DNA of 64,000 nt from Gammaproteobacteria bacterium (GTDB lineage: Bacteria > Pseudomonadota > Gammaproteobacteria > UBA4575): NCBI GenBank assembly GCA_028279275.1, contig JANQOB010000002.1, forward strand, positions 1 through 64,000. The letters run 5' to 3'. Shown here piece after piece: positions 38,427 through 48,113 of this stretch (positions are counted from its first letter, which is position 1; every line of letters begins with the position of its first letter). Both the position numbers and the translations under genes were made by a program. The notes under the pieces were generated by a model, which ran no database searches, was not told the origin of the DNA, and worked only from the letters and a program-made list of their open reading frames with translations.

Positions 38427-39419
38427 ATGATTGAACCACCAGAACTATTGGATGAATCGAATCGAATCAATGCGTTGCACTCGCTAGAGATACTGGATAC
38501 ACCCCAAGACGAGAGTTTTGATCGAATAACGCGTCTCGCGCAACTGGTACTTAAAGTACCGATTACATTTATCAGTTTAGTGGATACCGACCGACAATGG
38601 CTTAAATCACGTCAAGGTCTTGAATTAAACGAAATTAGGCGTCGAATTTCATTTTGTGCCCATGCTATTGCGCATGAGGAAAATAATGATTCCACATCCA
38701 ATATTTTTGAAGTTCAAGACACAATGTTGGATTTGCGTTTTTATGATAATCCACTGGTAACAGGCGATCTCAATATACGCTTTTATGCAGGGTATGTCTT
38801 AAAAGCACCCGATGGTTCCAAACTTGGAACATTAAGTATTATGGATCATAAACCCCACACACTATCTGATGATGATCGAAAAATACTTCAAGATTTAGGC
38901 TCCATTATTGAAGAAAAGTTCGATGTTTTATCCTATATCACTAAAGACCCTGTAACGGGGTTATTAAATAGACGTGGCTTTACAAACAAATGTAACAAGC
39001 TAATTCAAAGAATGGCGGATAAAGATAACAAAATATCTTTTGCCTATTTCCATCTAAAAAAGCTAAAACCAAGAAGTAATGTTTTTAAGGATTCGAAAGA
39101 AAAACAGCAGTTAATTGAATTTTCTAAACTGTTAAGAAATACATTCTCCAACTTTGAAATCGTTTCACGAATTGGTATAGACCAATTTTGTGCATTTAAT
39201 TCAAGTTATGATAGTGACGATTTCTTATTATCACTATCAAAATTTAAAGAAATTGTGTCACATCGAAATACAAAACATAATAAATCTGAAGAAATTAAAT
39301 ATTATGCCGGGTGGCTCATAGAAAAAGTAGAGAAGTGTGAAAACGCATTAATGCTCATACACCTCATGGAAAATCGGGTAAACAACCTTAAATTTGATCC
39401 TCATCAAACCTTGGCATGA
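38427..39419 (+). CDS. GAF protein with degenerate GGDEF domain
   Basis: The 330-residue product has a GAF domain (about 15-170: LHSLEILDTPQDESFDRITRL, FCAHAI, GYVLKAPDGSKLGTLSI) followed by a diguanylate-cyclase-like domain starting DPVTGLLNRRGF. The active-site motif reads RIGIDQF instead of RxGGDEF, so cyclase activity is unlikely. It may bind GTP or c-di-GMP or act as a partner protein. Its GAF part is clearly related to that of the MarR-fused protein at 48114. Confidence 0.8.
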   Translation: MIEPPELLDESNRINALHSLEILDTPQDESFDRITRLAQLVLKVPITFISLVDTDRQWLKSRQGLELNEIRRRISFCAHAIAHEENNDSTSNIFEVQDTMLDLRFYDNPLVTGDLNIRFYAGYVLKAPDGSKLGTLSIMDHKPHTLSDDDRKILQDLGSIIEEKFDVLSYITKDPVTGLLNRRGFTNKCNKLIQRMADKDNKISFAYFHLKKLKPRSNVFKDSKEKQQLIEFSKLLRNTFSNFEIVSRIGIDQFCAFNSSYDSDDFLLSLSKFKEIVSHRNTKHNKSEEIKYYAGWLIEKVEKCENALMLIHLMENRVNNLKFDPHQTLA

Positions 39420-39785
39420 TGCTTTATATACCTAGGGCGTTAACTGCTTCATAGACTTAAAAATAATTCATACCGCTCGTAAGTACATGAAGCTCGTCTA
39501 TTCGCACCTCATTGATGAGACTGAAATTAATATCGGTAGAAGCCTATAAACAGCCACTTAGCGCTCATTTGGGACATCAGAAAGTGTTATTACAGAAATA
39601 GTTAATAACGCTCTATCAGCCAATACCTATACTTTATCTAATAGATAAAGTTATTCATTGTTTTTATCTATCGAATATAGTTTTATGGCTACCTAGCAGC
39701 TGGCCGGATTCGATGATTCACGCGATTAAAAGTCCAGGAACAGACCAGCTTAATTTAAATTTTCATTTTTACAAGACCTGTAGCT
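39420..39785. promoter_or_regulatory. 366-bp gap with a perfect palindrome upstream of the FleN/FliA pair
   Basis: No gene is seen. At 39631-39651 ACTTTATCT and AGATAAAGT flank AAT as a perfect 9-bp inverted repeat, 135 bp upstream of the FleN-like start. A related TTATCTATCGAATA follows at 39664. A near match, TTATCTAATCGATAGA, lies at 47932-47947 upstream of the GGDEF-EAL gene. They could be binding sites of one regulator. Confidence 0.45.
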
Positions 39786-40679
39786 ATGGACAACACCGAA
39801 ACTTGCAATATTACGTTAGTAGGCAAAACACCTTCTATCAACCACATCGTTCGAAACGACTTGAGTTTAAAAGTGATTGCAGTAACCAGTGGTAATGGGG
39901 GTTCTGGCAAAACAAGCATTGCGATTAATCTTGCCACAGCCTTATCTCATACCTATGGAAAAGTCCTTTTAATCGACGCCAACTTTGGTTTATCGAATAT
40001 TGATGTTGCTTTGGGTTTACATCCTAAAAGCAATATTAGGCATGTTCTATCTGGAAAAAACTCGATTGATGAAATTGCCATACAGGGTCCTGCAGATGTT
40101 CAAATTCTTCCTGCTGCGCCCTATGACCCCAACCTGTCTTCATTGAACAACAAAGAATACTTAGAATTGATTCATCTCATAAGTCAATATTCTACTCCGA
40201 CTAACTACGTGGTTATCGATACACCATCAGGTATCGGTAATGACGTGACACTCATTAATCAATCGGCAAGCCATATTTTAGTCTTAATTAACGACAACCC
40301 TAGCTCTTTAAAACGAGCCGTAGCATTAATCCATATTCTAAAACGTATTCATAAAAAGAAGATGTTTTTAATTCTTTCAAACAAAGTACGTTCTAAGGAA
40401 CATGGTGAATTTCTATTTAATAGACTGCGAGAAAAATGTATACGTTATGGTTTAGATGAACATCTTAAATATTGTGGATGTATACATCGCGATGAAAATT
40501 TAGAAAACTCGTTGAGAAGCCAAAAAACTATATTTGAAAATTACTCTCGCTGTAATTCGGCGAATGATATAACCAAACTTGCGCACAGCCTTTCATATAT
40601 AAGCAACCCTGATTCAGACGGGGGGATTGAATTATTTCATGAGCACCGCTTACAACTCGATAAAGTATATAAAGCTTAA
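39786..40679 (+). CDS. FleN/FlhG-like MinD-family ATPase, orphan
   Basis: The 297-residue product has a ParA/MinD fold: the P-loop SGNGGSGKTS (35-44), LLIDANFGLSNIDVALGL, and YVVIDTPSGIG. The order FleN then FliA, 3 bp apart, copies the flhG-fliA pair of polar-flagella operons, but no flagellar gene is nearby. The signature lysine of the deviant Walker A (KGGxGKT) is Asn37. That lysine reaches across the MinD dimer, so ATP-driven dimerisation may be altered. Confidence 0.85.
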   Translation: MDNTETCNITLVGKTPSINHIVRNDLSLKVIAVTSGNGGSGKTSIAINLATALSHTYGKVLLIDANFGLSNIDVALGLHPKSNIRHVLSGKNSIDEIAIQGPADVQILPAAPYDPNLSSLNNKEYLELIHLISQYSTPTNYVVIDTPSGIGNDVTLINQSASHILVLINDNPSSLKRAVALIHILKRIHKKKMFLILSNKVRSKEHGEFLFNRLREKCIRYGLDEHLKYCGCIHRDENLENSLRSQKTIFENYSRCNSANDITKLAHSLSYISNPDSDGGIELFHEHRLQLDKVYKA

Positions 40680-40682
40680 ATT

Positions 40683-41381
40683 ATGCAAAACTGTCAATTA
40701 GTAGAAGAGTCCTTTGTGTCTGAATTTACTCCCATGATTAAAAATGTGGCGGGTCATTTACAAATGCGTTTACCCCCGCATATATTATTTGATGATTTGG
40801 TTCAATCTGGAATGTTAGGTCTTTTAGAAGCACAACAAAGATATAACAAAAAGATTCATTCGAGTTTTGAAGTGTTCGCGTATAAAAGAATTCGTGGTGC
40901 CATGCTTGACTATATTAGAAAAAGTGATTGGGCTTCGCGCAACACCCGAAAATATTTTCGTGAAGCCGCAGAAGCAAGACATAGAATTGAATCTACCAAA
41001 TATGCGTCCGCAACTGAACGTGAAATTGCTGATGAAATGGGTATAAGCCTGGAAAATTATCAAAAGATTTTAAGAGATGCATCCCTCGCTCAAATCTTCA
41101 ATATCGAAGATTGTTCTTCACTAGAGGAGTCAAAAAATTATTTACAATTTACTCAAACCCCCGCCGATGATGACTATAAACAAAGACTCAAAAATGACCT
41201 CATCGCTGCAATTAATCAATTGAAGGAAAAAGAACGTCTCGTTATCCAGCTTTATTATAACGAGGATATGAGACTCAAGGATGTTGGCGAAGTCCTAGGC
41301 GTATCTGAATCGCGAGCCTGTCAAATACATGGAAGCGCAATATTAACGTTACAAGCAAAGCTAAGAAAATGGATTGACTAA
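40683..41381 (+). CDS. FliA-like sigma-28 family factor, orphan
   Basis: The 232-residue product has region 2 with HILFDDLVQSGMLGLLEA and the FliA-typical KRIRGAMLDYIRKSDWASRN, a region 3 with EREIADEMGI, and region 4 ending LKDVGEVLGVSESRACQIH. It is a complete FliA-type sigma factor. It follows a FleN-like ATPase, which in flagellated gammaproteobacteria restrains such regulons. Without flagellar genes nearby it may be a duplicate system with other targets. Confidence 0.88.
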   Translation: MQNCQLVEESFVSEFTPMIKNVAGHLQMRLPPHILFDDLVQSGMLGLLEAQQRYNKKIHSSFEVFAYKRIRGAMLDYIRKSDWASRNTRKYFREAAEARHRIESTKYASATEREIADEMGISLENYQKILRDASLAQIFNIEDCSSLEESKNYLQFTQTPADDDYKQRLKNDLIAAINQLKEKERLVIQLYYNEDMRLKDVGEVLGVSESRACQIHGSAILTLQAKLRKWID

Positions 41382-41398
41382 GTCTCTTTCTTGAAATA

Positions 41399-41875
41399 AT
41401 GAATGATATATTAAAGCAAACCAATATTGATGACATTGATCAAATAGTACATTTAGCCGAGAAAACAATTGCTGGCAGCTACGAGTATTTTCTTGGTTAT
41501 AATAAAGTTAAAGAGTATTTAAAGAATGGCCACCTTGAGAATTATTTAAACAATAATTTAAAAAACACTTGGGCTCTAATTCGAGAGAAAAAAATAATTG
41601 GGTTATCAATCTGCATAGAGAATGTAATAGACTTCATGTTGATTGACGTTGATTTGCATCGCCAAGGTCTAGGAACACGGTTACTTAAATTAACTGAAGC
41701 TATGCTGTTTGCTAAATACGAAGTCATTGCGCTTGAAAGTTTTGAGAAAAATACAAAAGCAAATGAGTTTTATATCAATAATAACTGGATTAGGACAGAA
41801 AAGTATAAAGACCCTAAGCATGATTCAACCAAACTTATTTTCAGGAAATATCTAAACCCTTCTGAAGAACAATAG
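41399..41875 (+). CDS. GNAT family acetyltransferase
   Basis: The 158-residue protein has a GNAT fold: the acetyl-CoA pyrophosphate loop HRQGLGTRLLK (about 86-96) and the closing EKNTKANEFYINNNW. It begins 17 bp after the FliA-like gene and may be cotranscribed. The acceptor substrate is not evident. The small size and lack of extra domains suggest a small-molecule or N-terminal acetyltransferase. Confidence 0.82.
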   Translation: MNDILKQTNIDDIDQIVHLAEKTIAGSYEYFLGYNKVKEYLKNGHLENYLNNNLKNTWALIREKKIIGLSICIENVIDFMLIDVDLHRQGLGTRLLKLTEAMLFAKYEVIALESFEKNTKANEFYINNNWIRTEKYKDPKHDSTKLIFRKYLNPSEEQ

Positions 41876-41985
41876 CAACATCGAGTATTCAGTAATTAAT
41901 TTATTGCTATTTTAATTGTCTCATAAAAAAATCCTCCTATATTTCATCAAGTCATTGAACCAATTGCACGTTAGAACGTTATCGA

Positions 41986-42435
41986 CTATTTATTTATTGT
42001 TGTACAGTTGCTCGTACCGCGTATATCACCTCCAAAAAATTTATATGAGCCTTTTAAAATGTAACTCCCATCTGATGATTTATAGGCTTTGTATGTATCA
42101 GAAGATCCCGCACCACAAGGTTGAGGAAAGCCGCTACTTTTCCCAACTAGGCGACCTTTTTTTATTTTACCTTTATATTGACCCCAACCGTCAGGGCAAT
42201 AACTACTGTTAACTTTTGCAGTTACTTTTTTCAAACTCACTTGTTCATAAACTACTTTATTAGTTCCACTAAAATAGGCATCTTTCCATTTGCATTCCCA
42301 ATCAGAACCTAAAAGAATTTCTTTTGCTTTTTCATCTGAATCAATCAGTACTTCGTCTTCCGCATAAAGATAATTTGTAAATGAAATCATGCATATTGAA
42401 ATGAACCAGAATATAATTGAATGTAACTTGAGCAT
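41986..42435 (-). CDS. Exported Cys-containing hypothetical protein
   Basis: The product has 149 residues from ATG 42435, which I prefer to the ATG 12 bp upstream because GAGGT lies at proper spacing. A signal peptide (1-25, ending NYLYAED) precedes a small domain with five Cys (WECKW, YCPDGWG, QPCGAG, NCTT), probably disulfide-bonded. WGQYKGKI and GSYKFFGG repeats suggest a beta-rich fold. No family is recognised. Confidence 0.6.
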   Translation of the reverse strand: MLKLHSIIFWFISICMISFTNYLYAEDEVLIDSDEKAKEILLGSDWECKWKDAYFSGTNKVVYEQVSLKKVTAKVNSSYCPDGWGQYKGKIKKGRLVGKSSGFPQPCGAGSSDTYKAYKSSDGSYILKGSYKFFGGDIRGTSNCTTINK

Positions 42436-42482
42436 GTCATACCTCATATTGTTATTAGTTTAATTGCAAATTAAAAACGTGA

Positions 42483-43085
42483 TTAAGGAAATACACCTCC
42501 ATTGGGGATTACAGTTCCGTCAGGAATCACAGCACCCTCCGCGATAACTGCGTTTCTACCAATAATCACGTTATTACCAATAGTCACATTATTTCCAACG
42601 ATTGCATTACGCCTGATCCGCGTATTGTTTCCAATTTGTGTCCCATCTCCAATCTGTGTGTTTCTTCGTACTCTAACGTCATTGCCAATTAAAACATTTG
42701 TTCCAATTTGATTATTACGAGAAATCCTAGTGTTATCGCCTACTTGTGTATTGTTTCCTAATTGAGACCCTCTGTTAATGCTTACGCCATTTCCAATGTT
42801 AACTCCTGTACCCACACCAGTATTTCTAGCCAATCTTGAATTATTGCCTAGTTGTGAGTCATCTCCCAACGATGCACCTCGAGCAATAGTGGTGTCTGTG
42901 CCAACGGTGACATTATTTCCAACTATACTGCCACGTCTTATTTTTGAATTGTTTCCAACTGATACACCTTCTCCAACTATTGCATCTCTTCCAACATTAA
43001 CGTTATCACCTAAATTCGTGTTAGCACCTACAGATGCACCATTGCGTATATTAGTATCACTCCCTACTGTTACGCCTTCACCAAC
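42483..43085 (-). repeat. 18-codon tandem repeat encoding beta-helix coils
   Basis: Eleven 54-bp units code for coils of the pattern (I/V/L)G-N-N-x-x-(I/V)G-N-x-x-x-(I/V)-x-R-(N/G)-A-x. All have the same length, with no insertions. DNA identity between units is only moderate, so the array is old and kept by selection on the protein. Confidence 0.9.
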
Positions 43086-45284
43086 ATCTGCATTTGGATT
43101 GATATTAGAAGTAGGATCGACACAAGCATCTCCAAAGCCATCACCATTTGCATCGGTTTGATCTGGATTGAAAACGGTTGGGCAGTTATCGATAGAATTT
43201 GGTACTCCATCATGGTCACTATCCGTATTCACGAAAGAAATATCCGCACGGTAAATGACAGAGTTGCCATCTGAAGATGAAATTAGAAAAGCCAATTTAT
43301 TGTTTCTAAAACTATCTTGTCCATTGAAAACTACACCTCTAATGGATGCATTCTCAAGTAATCCTTGATCATTTTGGTCAACAATTTTCTGTAAGCCATT
43401 ACCAAAATCTGCATAAATTCCTGAACCAATGGAGCTTGAGCCTTCAAAAACGATTAGACCATTTGATATGGCAGGACTTCTTAGACGTGTAAAATTACCT
43501 GTACCGCCAGGCACAGCTGTAGATAAATCTGCAACAGTTGTAATTACTCCATTATCAAACTTATAGATGCTATCAGTAAAAGCAGCATCTAACCCTAAGA
43601 ACACTACTGTACCGTTTGATATAGAAGGATTTCTTACTTGTGAGAAATTTTCATTTCTATTAGGTATTGGTGTACCAGTTCCAGCAATGAGCTCGATGAC
43701 TTCATTATTAACAGTGAATAAACCATTCGCTCCCATGTTGCTATTTGCAAATCTCCCTGTTGGATTTATTAAAATAATAGAATTAGAAATTGAAGGATTT
43801 GTATTGAACCCACTCAAAGTAAAATCACTAAATGCATCTGGAAAAATTGTGGACTCATCAACTACTGTCTCTAACGATCCATTATTAAAAGAATAGATAC
43901 CATTAAAATCATTTGGACTAGTGCCCGTTATTCCAATAAAAGCTACATGATCATTTTCCGCACCGGGCTCTCCAACATTAGAGAACGTTTCTATGCTTCC
44001 CGGTGCTTGTGTATTTGTACCTGCAACAAGTGCGATGTTTCCATTGATGCTTGAAAAGATACTTCTGTGATTGAAATTATCTGTAAAGGCACGTAAATGG
44101 ATTGTTCCATTATCTGAAATAACAGGTTTACCCTGAAAACCGTCAAATGTACCCGTCCCACCAGGAACAATCGTATTTCTGTCAGCAATTATATCAATCA
44201 CTCCACTACCATCACTTCTATAGATGCCTAATCCTGTGTTGAGTCCTCCTGTACTGGCATTGAATACAACTGTGCCGTTGGCATTTATGGAATATTCATT
44301 ATTGCCGCTTCCAAAACTAATGAAATTTTCATTACTTCCAGGACGTGGTGTGTTTCTATCAACAATCTTAGTAAATTCAATAGAAATATTCTCTGTTGAG
44401 ATTGGAATTGCCCCTTGGTCATAACTTACAAATGCAAAATTTCCTAAACCAACAAAATCTTGATTTATAGTTGGATCTTTAGCTGTTGCTGAATACTTTA
44501 TTAGGTCAAAAGTTATAACTTTCCAGCCTGGATCTAATACAGTCATTAGATACTCAAAGTTTGCTATGAGTCTTTGAGAATCAATGTTGCCTGAGATAGA
44601 TAAATCTGGGCTTTCAAAGATACTAGGATCCGCAGTATTAAAGATCACTGCAGGATCTTGTCCTTCTGCAATGTAATAAGAATTAACTGATTCAGAGGTA
44701 AAGATGTAGTTAGCATCTTCAGTCATAAAGTTAGAGAAGGTATAAGTATTATCATCGAAAAATGTGACTGTGTTGTTACTGCCAAGTAGTGATTGTGGAT
44801 TGCCAACTAGACCATCAGCAAAATTTAAAAACTCTGCATCTCTAAATACGGACGTCACTTGATTATTTCCGAAGATTAATTGGTCTGTATCATAAAAAGT
44901 ATTCCCAACAGAAAAACCTTGAGCTAAAAAGTTAAAGTTTGTAAAATTATCGAAATTTATAAAATTCCCTGTAGATCCCACCGTGTTTAATCCTAATGTT
45001 CCAGCAGGACAGCAGGGTGAATCCGCAAGCACCAAATCATCGGTTCCACCTTCCCAATAAATATCGCCAAAATTTCCAGAGACTTTACCGACAAAGGGAT
45101 TGTTTCCTGTGATAAGCTCGTCTCGAATGATCTCAAAAGTAACATCGGCAGAGGCCGTAAAACTACAAATTAATAAAGTCAAAAACGAAAAATATTTATA
45201 CAGTCTTGTTTTATATGCATGAGTTTTAAAATGACTATGGGTGTGAATTTTTGGAATAGATGATAGGTTCAAATGTATAAACAT
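42483..45284 (-). CDS. Large secreted protein with TSP3 calcium motif and terminal beta-helix
   Basis: The 933-residue product is exported: a long basic N-terminus leads into a hydrophobic segment ending CSFTASA near 46. Residues 290-680 hold repeated blocks (GGTGNFTRLRSPAISNG, FDGFQGKPVISDNG) like a beta-propeller. Residues 688-733 are a thrombospondin type 3 calcium motif (DSDHDGVPNSIDNCP, DANGDGFGDAC). Residues 734-931 are eleven coils of exactly 18 residues, each three hexapeptides, forming a left-handed beta-helix. It is probably a cell-surface or matrix protein. There is no sorting signal or autotransporter domain. Confidence 0.85.
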   Translation of the reverse strand: MFIHLNLSSIPKIHTHSHFKTHAYKTRLYKYFSFLTLLICSFTASADVTFEIIRDELITGNNPFVGKVSGNFGDIYWEGGTDDLVLADSPCCPAGTLGLNTVGSTGNFINFDNFTNFNFLAQGFSVGNTFYDTDQLIFGNNQVTSVFRDAEFLNFADGLVGNPQSLLGSNNTVTFFDDNTYTFSNFMTEDANYIFTSESVNSYYIAEGQDPAVIFNTADPSIFESPDLSISGNIDSQRLIANFEYLMTVLDPGWKVITFDLIKYSATAKDPTINQDFVGLGNFAFVSYDQGAIPISTENISIEFTKIVDRNTPRPGSNENFISFGSGNNEYSINANGTVVFNASTGGLNTGLGIYRSDGSGVIDIIADRNTIVPGGTGTFDGFQGKPVISDNGTIHLRAFTDNFNHRSIFSSINGNIALVAGTNTQAPGSIETFSNVGEPGAENDHVAFIGITGTSPNDFNGIYSFNNGSLETVVDESTIFPDAFSDFTLSGFNTNPSISNSIILINPTGRFANSNMGANGLFTVNNEVIELIAGTGTPIPNRNENFSQVRNPSISNGTVVFLGLDAAFTDSIYKFDNGVITTVADLSTAVPGGTGNFTRLRSPAISNGLIVFEGSSSIGSGIYADFGNGLQKIVDQNDQGLLENASIRGVVFNGQDSFRNNKLAFLISSSDGNSVIYRADISFVNTDSDHDGVPNSIDNCPTVFNPDQTDANGDGFGDACVDPTSNINPNADVGEGVTVGSDTNIRNGASVGANTNLGDNVNVGRDAIVGEGVSVGNNSKIRRGSIVGNNVTVGTDTTIARGASLGDDSQLGNNSRLARNTGVGTGVNIGNGVSINRGSQLGNNTQVGDNTRISRNNQIGTNVLIGNDVRVRRNTQIGDGTQIGNNTRIRRNAIVGNNVTIGNNVIIGRNAVIAEGAVIPDGTVIPNGGVFP

Positions 45285-45528
45285 TCGTCTCTCCCTAAAT
45301 TAATTTATTATTTTTCTTTGCTTGATTGTAAATGCATGAATGTGCATTACAAGTTATTGTCAGTATAGTCTGATCATAAATTTGAATTATTTTGATGTCA
45401 GTTATCTAACCTATTAAATGGTTTTATATTCATTTTTTTCTTTAATGTTTTTTTTTGGTATGTTTTCAAGAATTTTAGCTATGAATATTTAAAGAGTGAT
45501 CCACGATCAAACAAAACCATTGAAAGAG

Positions 45529-47850
45529 TTATTCAGCTAAACGGATAATTTCATTTGGTATTTTTAGTTTATCTTCATTTAGTATGCTCGAAATAGGCAG
45601 GGGTTTACCGTAAATAAATCCTTGTGCATAATCAATGTCTAATTCCAGTAGTAATTTTAATGTTCTTTCATTGTCTACACACTCTGCAACGGTTCGATAC
45701 CCAAATGAATGAGCGATATGATTAATGGACTTCACTAAGGAGTAATCATTTGTATTGGGTTCTAAACCTTTAATAAAGGCACCATCGATTTTTAGAAAAT
45801 CCACAGGGAGTTCTTTTAAGTAGGTGAGGGAAGAGAGCCCTTGCCCAAAATCATCCAACGAAAATGATAAGCCTTGTTTACGCAAGGCTTCAATAAATTG
45901 TTTTGCGGCATGGATGTCAGAGATGGCCGCTGATTCCGTGATTTCAATACATATTTTTTCAGGTGGGATATCAAATGCGTAAAGATTACGAATAATCAAT
46001 GCCAACAAGTGCATATCCGATAACGATTGGCCCGATAAATTAATCGAAAATTTTGAACTGCTTGGAATAGCTTCAACATGTTGTGCATACCATTTGCAGA
46101 ATGTATTTATGATATATCGGTCAAATTCTACGGCGATTCCAAATCGTTCAACAATGGGCATAAATTGACTGGGAGGTATGTATTGATCTTCATTTTCTTT
46201 AAGTCTTGCGAGTACTTCATAATGCGAGGCATTGCTATTTGTAAGCGTATCGTTTTTCGAAATTTTCTTAATGGGCTGAACAAATAACATTATTTGTTTT
46301 TTTCTCAATGCCGTACGTATACGATTTATCCAATGTAGTTTGTCTTTATGTAAGCGAAATTCTGTATCTTTAGCACTGAATACACGAATAAGATTCGTGC
46401 CACTCGCTTTTGCCTCGTTACACGCTAAATTTGCAGCCGCTAATATTTCTTCTACATTGTCTTGCTGCTTATCTACCGGACAGACACCAATACTCAAAGT
46501 GAAATTGATAGAGTCATCCTTTACATGATACGGTTCTTGAGAAATGATATTTTTAATGGTATCTAATTTTGTGAGTGCATCATCAACGGTATACTCTTCC
46601 ATGATGAGTCCAAATTCATCTCCATCAATTCGTGCGAATACTTCATTTTTTTCCGTTTTATTTTTTATGGAGGAGGAAACAAATTTTATTACCTCGTCCC
46701 CAACTTGACTGCCTTTCGTATCATTAATAAGTTTGAATTGATCGATATCTAACACAGTAACGATGGGAATCTTTTTAGAGGCGGGGGAGCGCGTTATGGC
46801 TGATAACTTTTGCAAAAAAGCTCTGCGGTTATAAAGACCCGTTAAATCATCGTGTGTCGATTGGTAGGCGAGTTTCTCTGCTAAATTATATTCATTTTGT
46901 ATGTCCGATATCGAGCCCAACATACGATAAACTACATTGTTTTGATCTTTAAATAACTTTCCTTTTGATCGAAACCATCGATAACTGCCGTCTTTTTTTC
47001 GTAACCGATGTTTAATATCATAAACATCAAATTCATCGCCTACATGCCTAATATGAAACTTTTCAAACGTACTTTCTTTATCATTCGGATGAATTAAAGA
47101 CAAAAACGTATCTAGGTTCGCAGGTATTTCATCAACATCATATCCAAGCAAATTGTAAAATTGTGGAGACCACCATTCCGATTTTGTAGACTCCCAGTCT
47201 TGATCTTCATCCGTTAAATTCCACTCCCATAAGCCATGAGCCGATTCTTCAGAGATATACTTTAATCGATCTCGTATTTTACGAATGTCTTTATGAGCCG
47301 TGGATGAATGACTGTCATTTGTAATCTTTTTAGTGATTAAAACGACGCATGATTTGACATATCGCAAACAATTTAAATCTTTTTGGTTATATCCGCCTGG
47401 CTTGTTGGCTAAGCCTATTAACACAGTCCTGTTATCATCAATTTCAATAGGGATCCCCAAATAACTACTCAGCGTCATTGTTTCACTTTTTGTACTATCA
47501 GGAATATTTTTAATTTCATTTAATATGATTGGATTATGTGAGTAGGTAAATTGCCCAAAATACGTGAGTAATTCTTTGTAACTTAACCCACTTATTCGAT
47601 GCAATTGGTATAGCTCTTTGTGACGCGAATGTTTATTAAGCTTGCTTAATGCAATTGTTTTTAATTTTATACTTGGCGAATGCAAGTCATGTAATAATGC
47701 AATAAATCCATACTCGCACCCCGTAAATATAATTATCGAGCGGAGTAATTTTTGAATTACGTTTTCATATGAAGCGTCGGTAATGATCTCTTCTAAAAGT
47801 TTATTAACAACGAGCAGAATATCTCGATCTTTCTTGAAAGTTTGGGACAT
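45529..47850 (-). CDS. GAF-PAS-GGDEF-EAL c-di-GMP enzyme
   Basis: The 773-residue cytosolic protein has an N-terminal GAF-like region (about 20-175), a PAS domain with PAC motif (about 200-320), a GGDEF domain from DDLTGLYNRRAF with signature RIDGDEF (about 407), and an EAL domain with EVLAR (about 545), INLSGQ, EITES, LDDFGQG, LKIDGAF and AECVDN. All phosphodiesterase residues seem kept. The GGDEF motif begins with Asp rather than Gly. It probably makes or mainly degrades c-di-GMP according to a ligand or redox signal. Confidence 0.92.
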   Translation of the reverse strand: MSQTFKKDRDILLVVNKLLEEIITDASYENVIQKLLRSIIIFTGCEYGFIALLHDLHSPSIKLKTIALSKLNKHSRHKELYQLHRISGLSYKELLTYFGQFTYSHNPIILNEIKNIPDSTKSETMTLSSYLGIPIEIDDNRTVLIGLANKPGGYNQKDLNCLRYVKSCVVLITKKITNDSHSSTAHKDIRKIRDRLKYISEESAHGLWEWNLTDEDQDWESTKSEWWSPQFYNLLGYDVDEIPANLDTFLSLIHPNDKESTFEKFHIRHVGDEFDVYDIKHRLRKKDGSYRWFRSKGKLFKDQNNVVYRMLGSISDIQNEYNLAEKLAYQSTHDDLTGLYNRRAFLQKLSAITRSPASKKIPIVTVLDIDQFKLINDTKGSQVGDEVIKFVSSSIKNKTEKNEVFARIDGDEFGLIMEEYTVDDALTKLDTIKNIISQEPYHVKDDSINFTLSIGVCPVDKQQDNVEEILAAANLACNEAKASGTNLIRVFSAKDTEFRLHKDKLHWINRIRTALRKKQIMLFVQPIKKISKNDTLTNSNASHYEVLARLKENEDQYIPPSQFMPIVERFGIAVEFDRYIINTFCKWYAQHVEAIPSSSKFSINLSGQSLSDMHLLALIIRNLYAFDIPPEKICIEITESAAISDIHAAKQFIEALRKQGLSFSLDDFGQGLSSLTYLKELPVDFLKIDGAFIKGLEPNTNDYSLVKSINHIAHSFGYRTVAECVDNERTLKLLLELDIDYAQGFIYGKPLPISSILNEDKLKIPNEIIRLAE

Positions 47851-47929
47851 ATCGTTGATAAGATATCAATATTTCTTTAAAGAATTCGAGTAGATCAAAC
47901 CAGTAATGAATACTAGTACAGAACTAATA

Positions 47930-47950
47930 TTTTATCTAATCGATAGAATA
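47930..47950. promoter_or_regulatory. Palindrome-like motif shared with 39631-39651
   Basis: TTTTATCTAATCGATAGAAT lies 80-100 bp upstream of the GGDEF-EAL gene. It shares TTATCTAAT-GATA with the perfect palindrome before the FleN/FliA pair. Function is conjectural. Confidence 0.35.
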
Positions 47951-48113
47951 CGTTTTTCTTTGATTTATAGGATAGAACGTTAATTAGGTTTAACGTTGGA
48001 ATTTTTTGCGTGATTTATTTATGACTCATCGTTATAAAAAAGCTATTATATGTAAAAGTTTAAATATAACGAAGTGAACATTTGAAATTATCATCTATAA
48101 CTAAGCGTTATTA

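Noticed and set aside
42502..43161. Plus-strand frames opposite the beta-helix coding region
   Set aside because: They mirror the 54-bp tandem repeat of the real gene and have low-complexity composition without any ribosome site.
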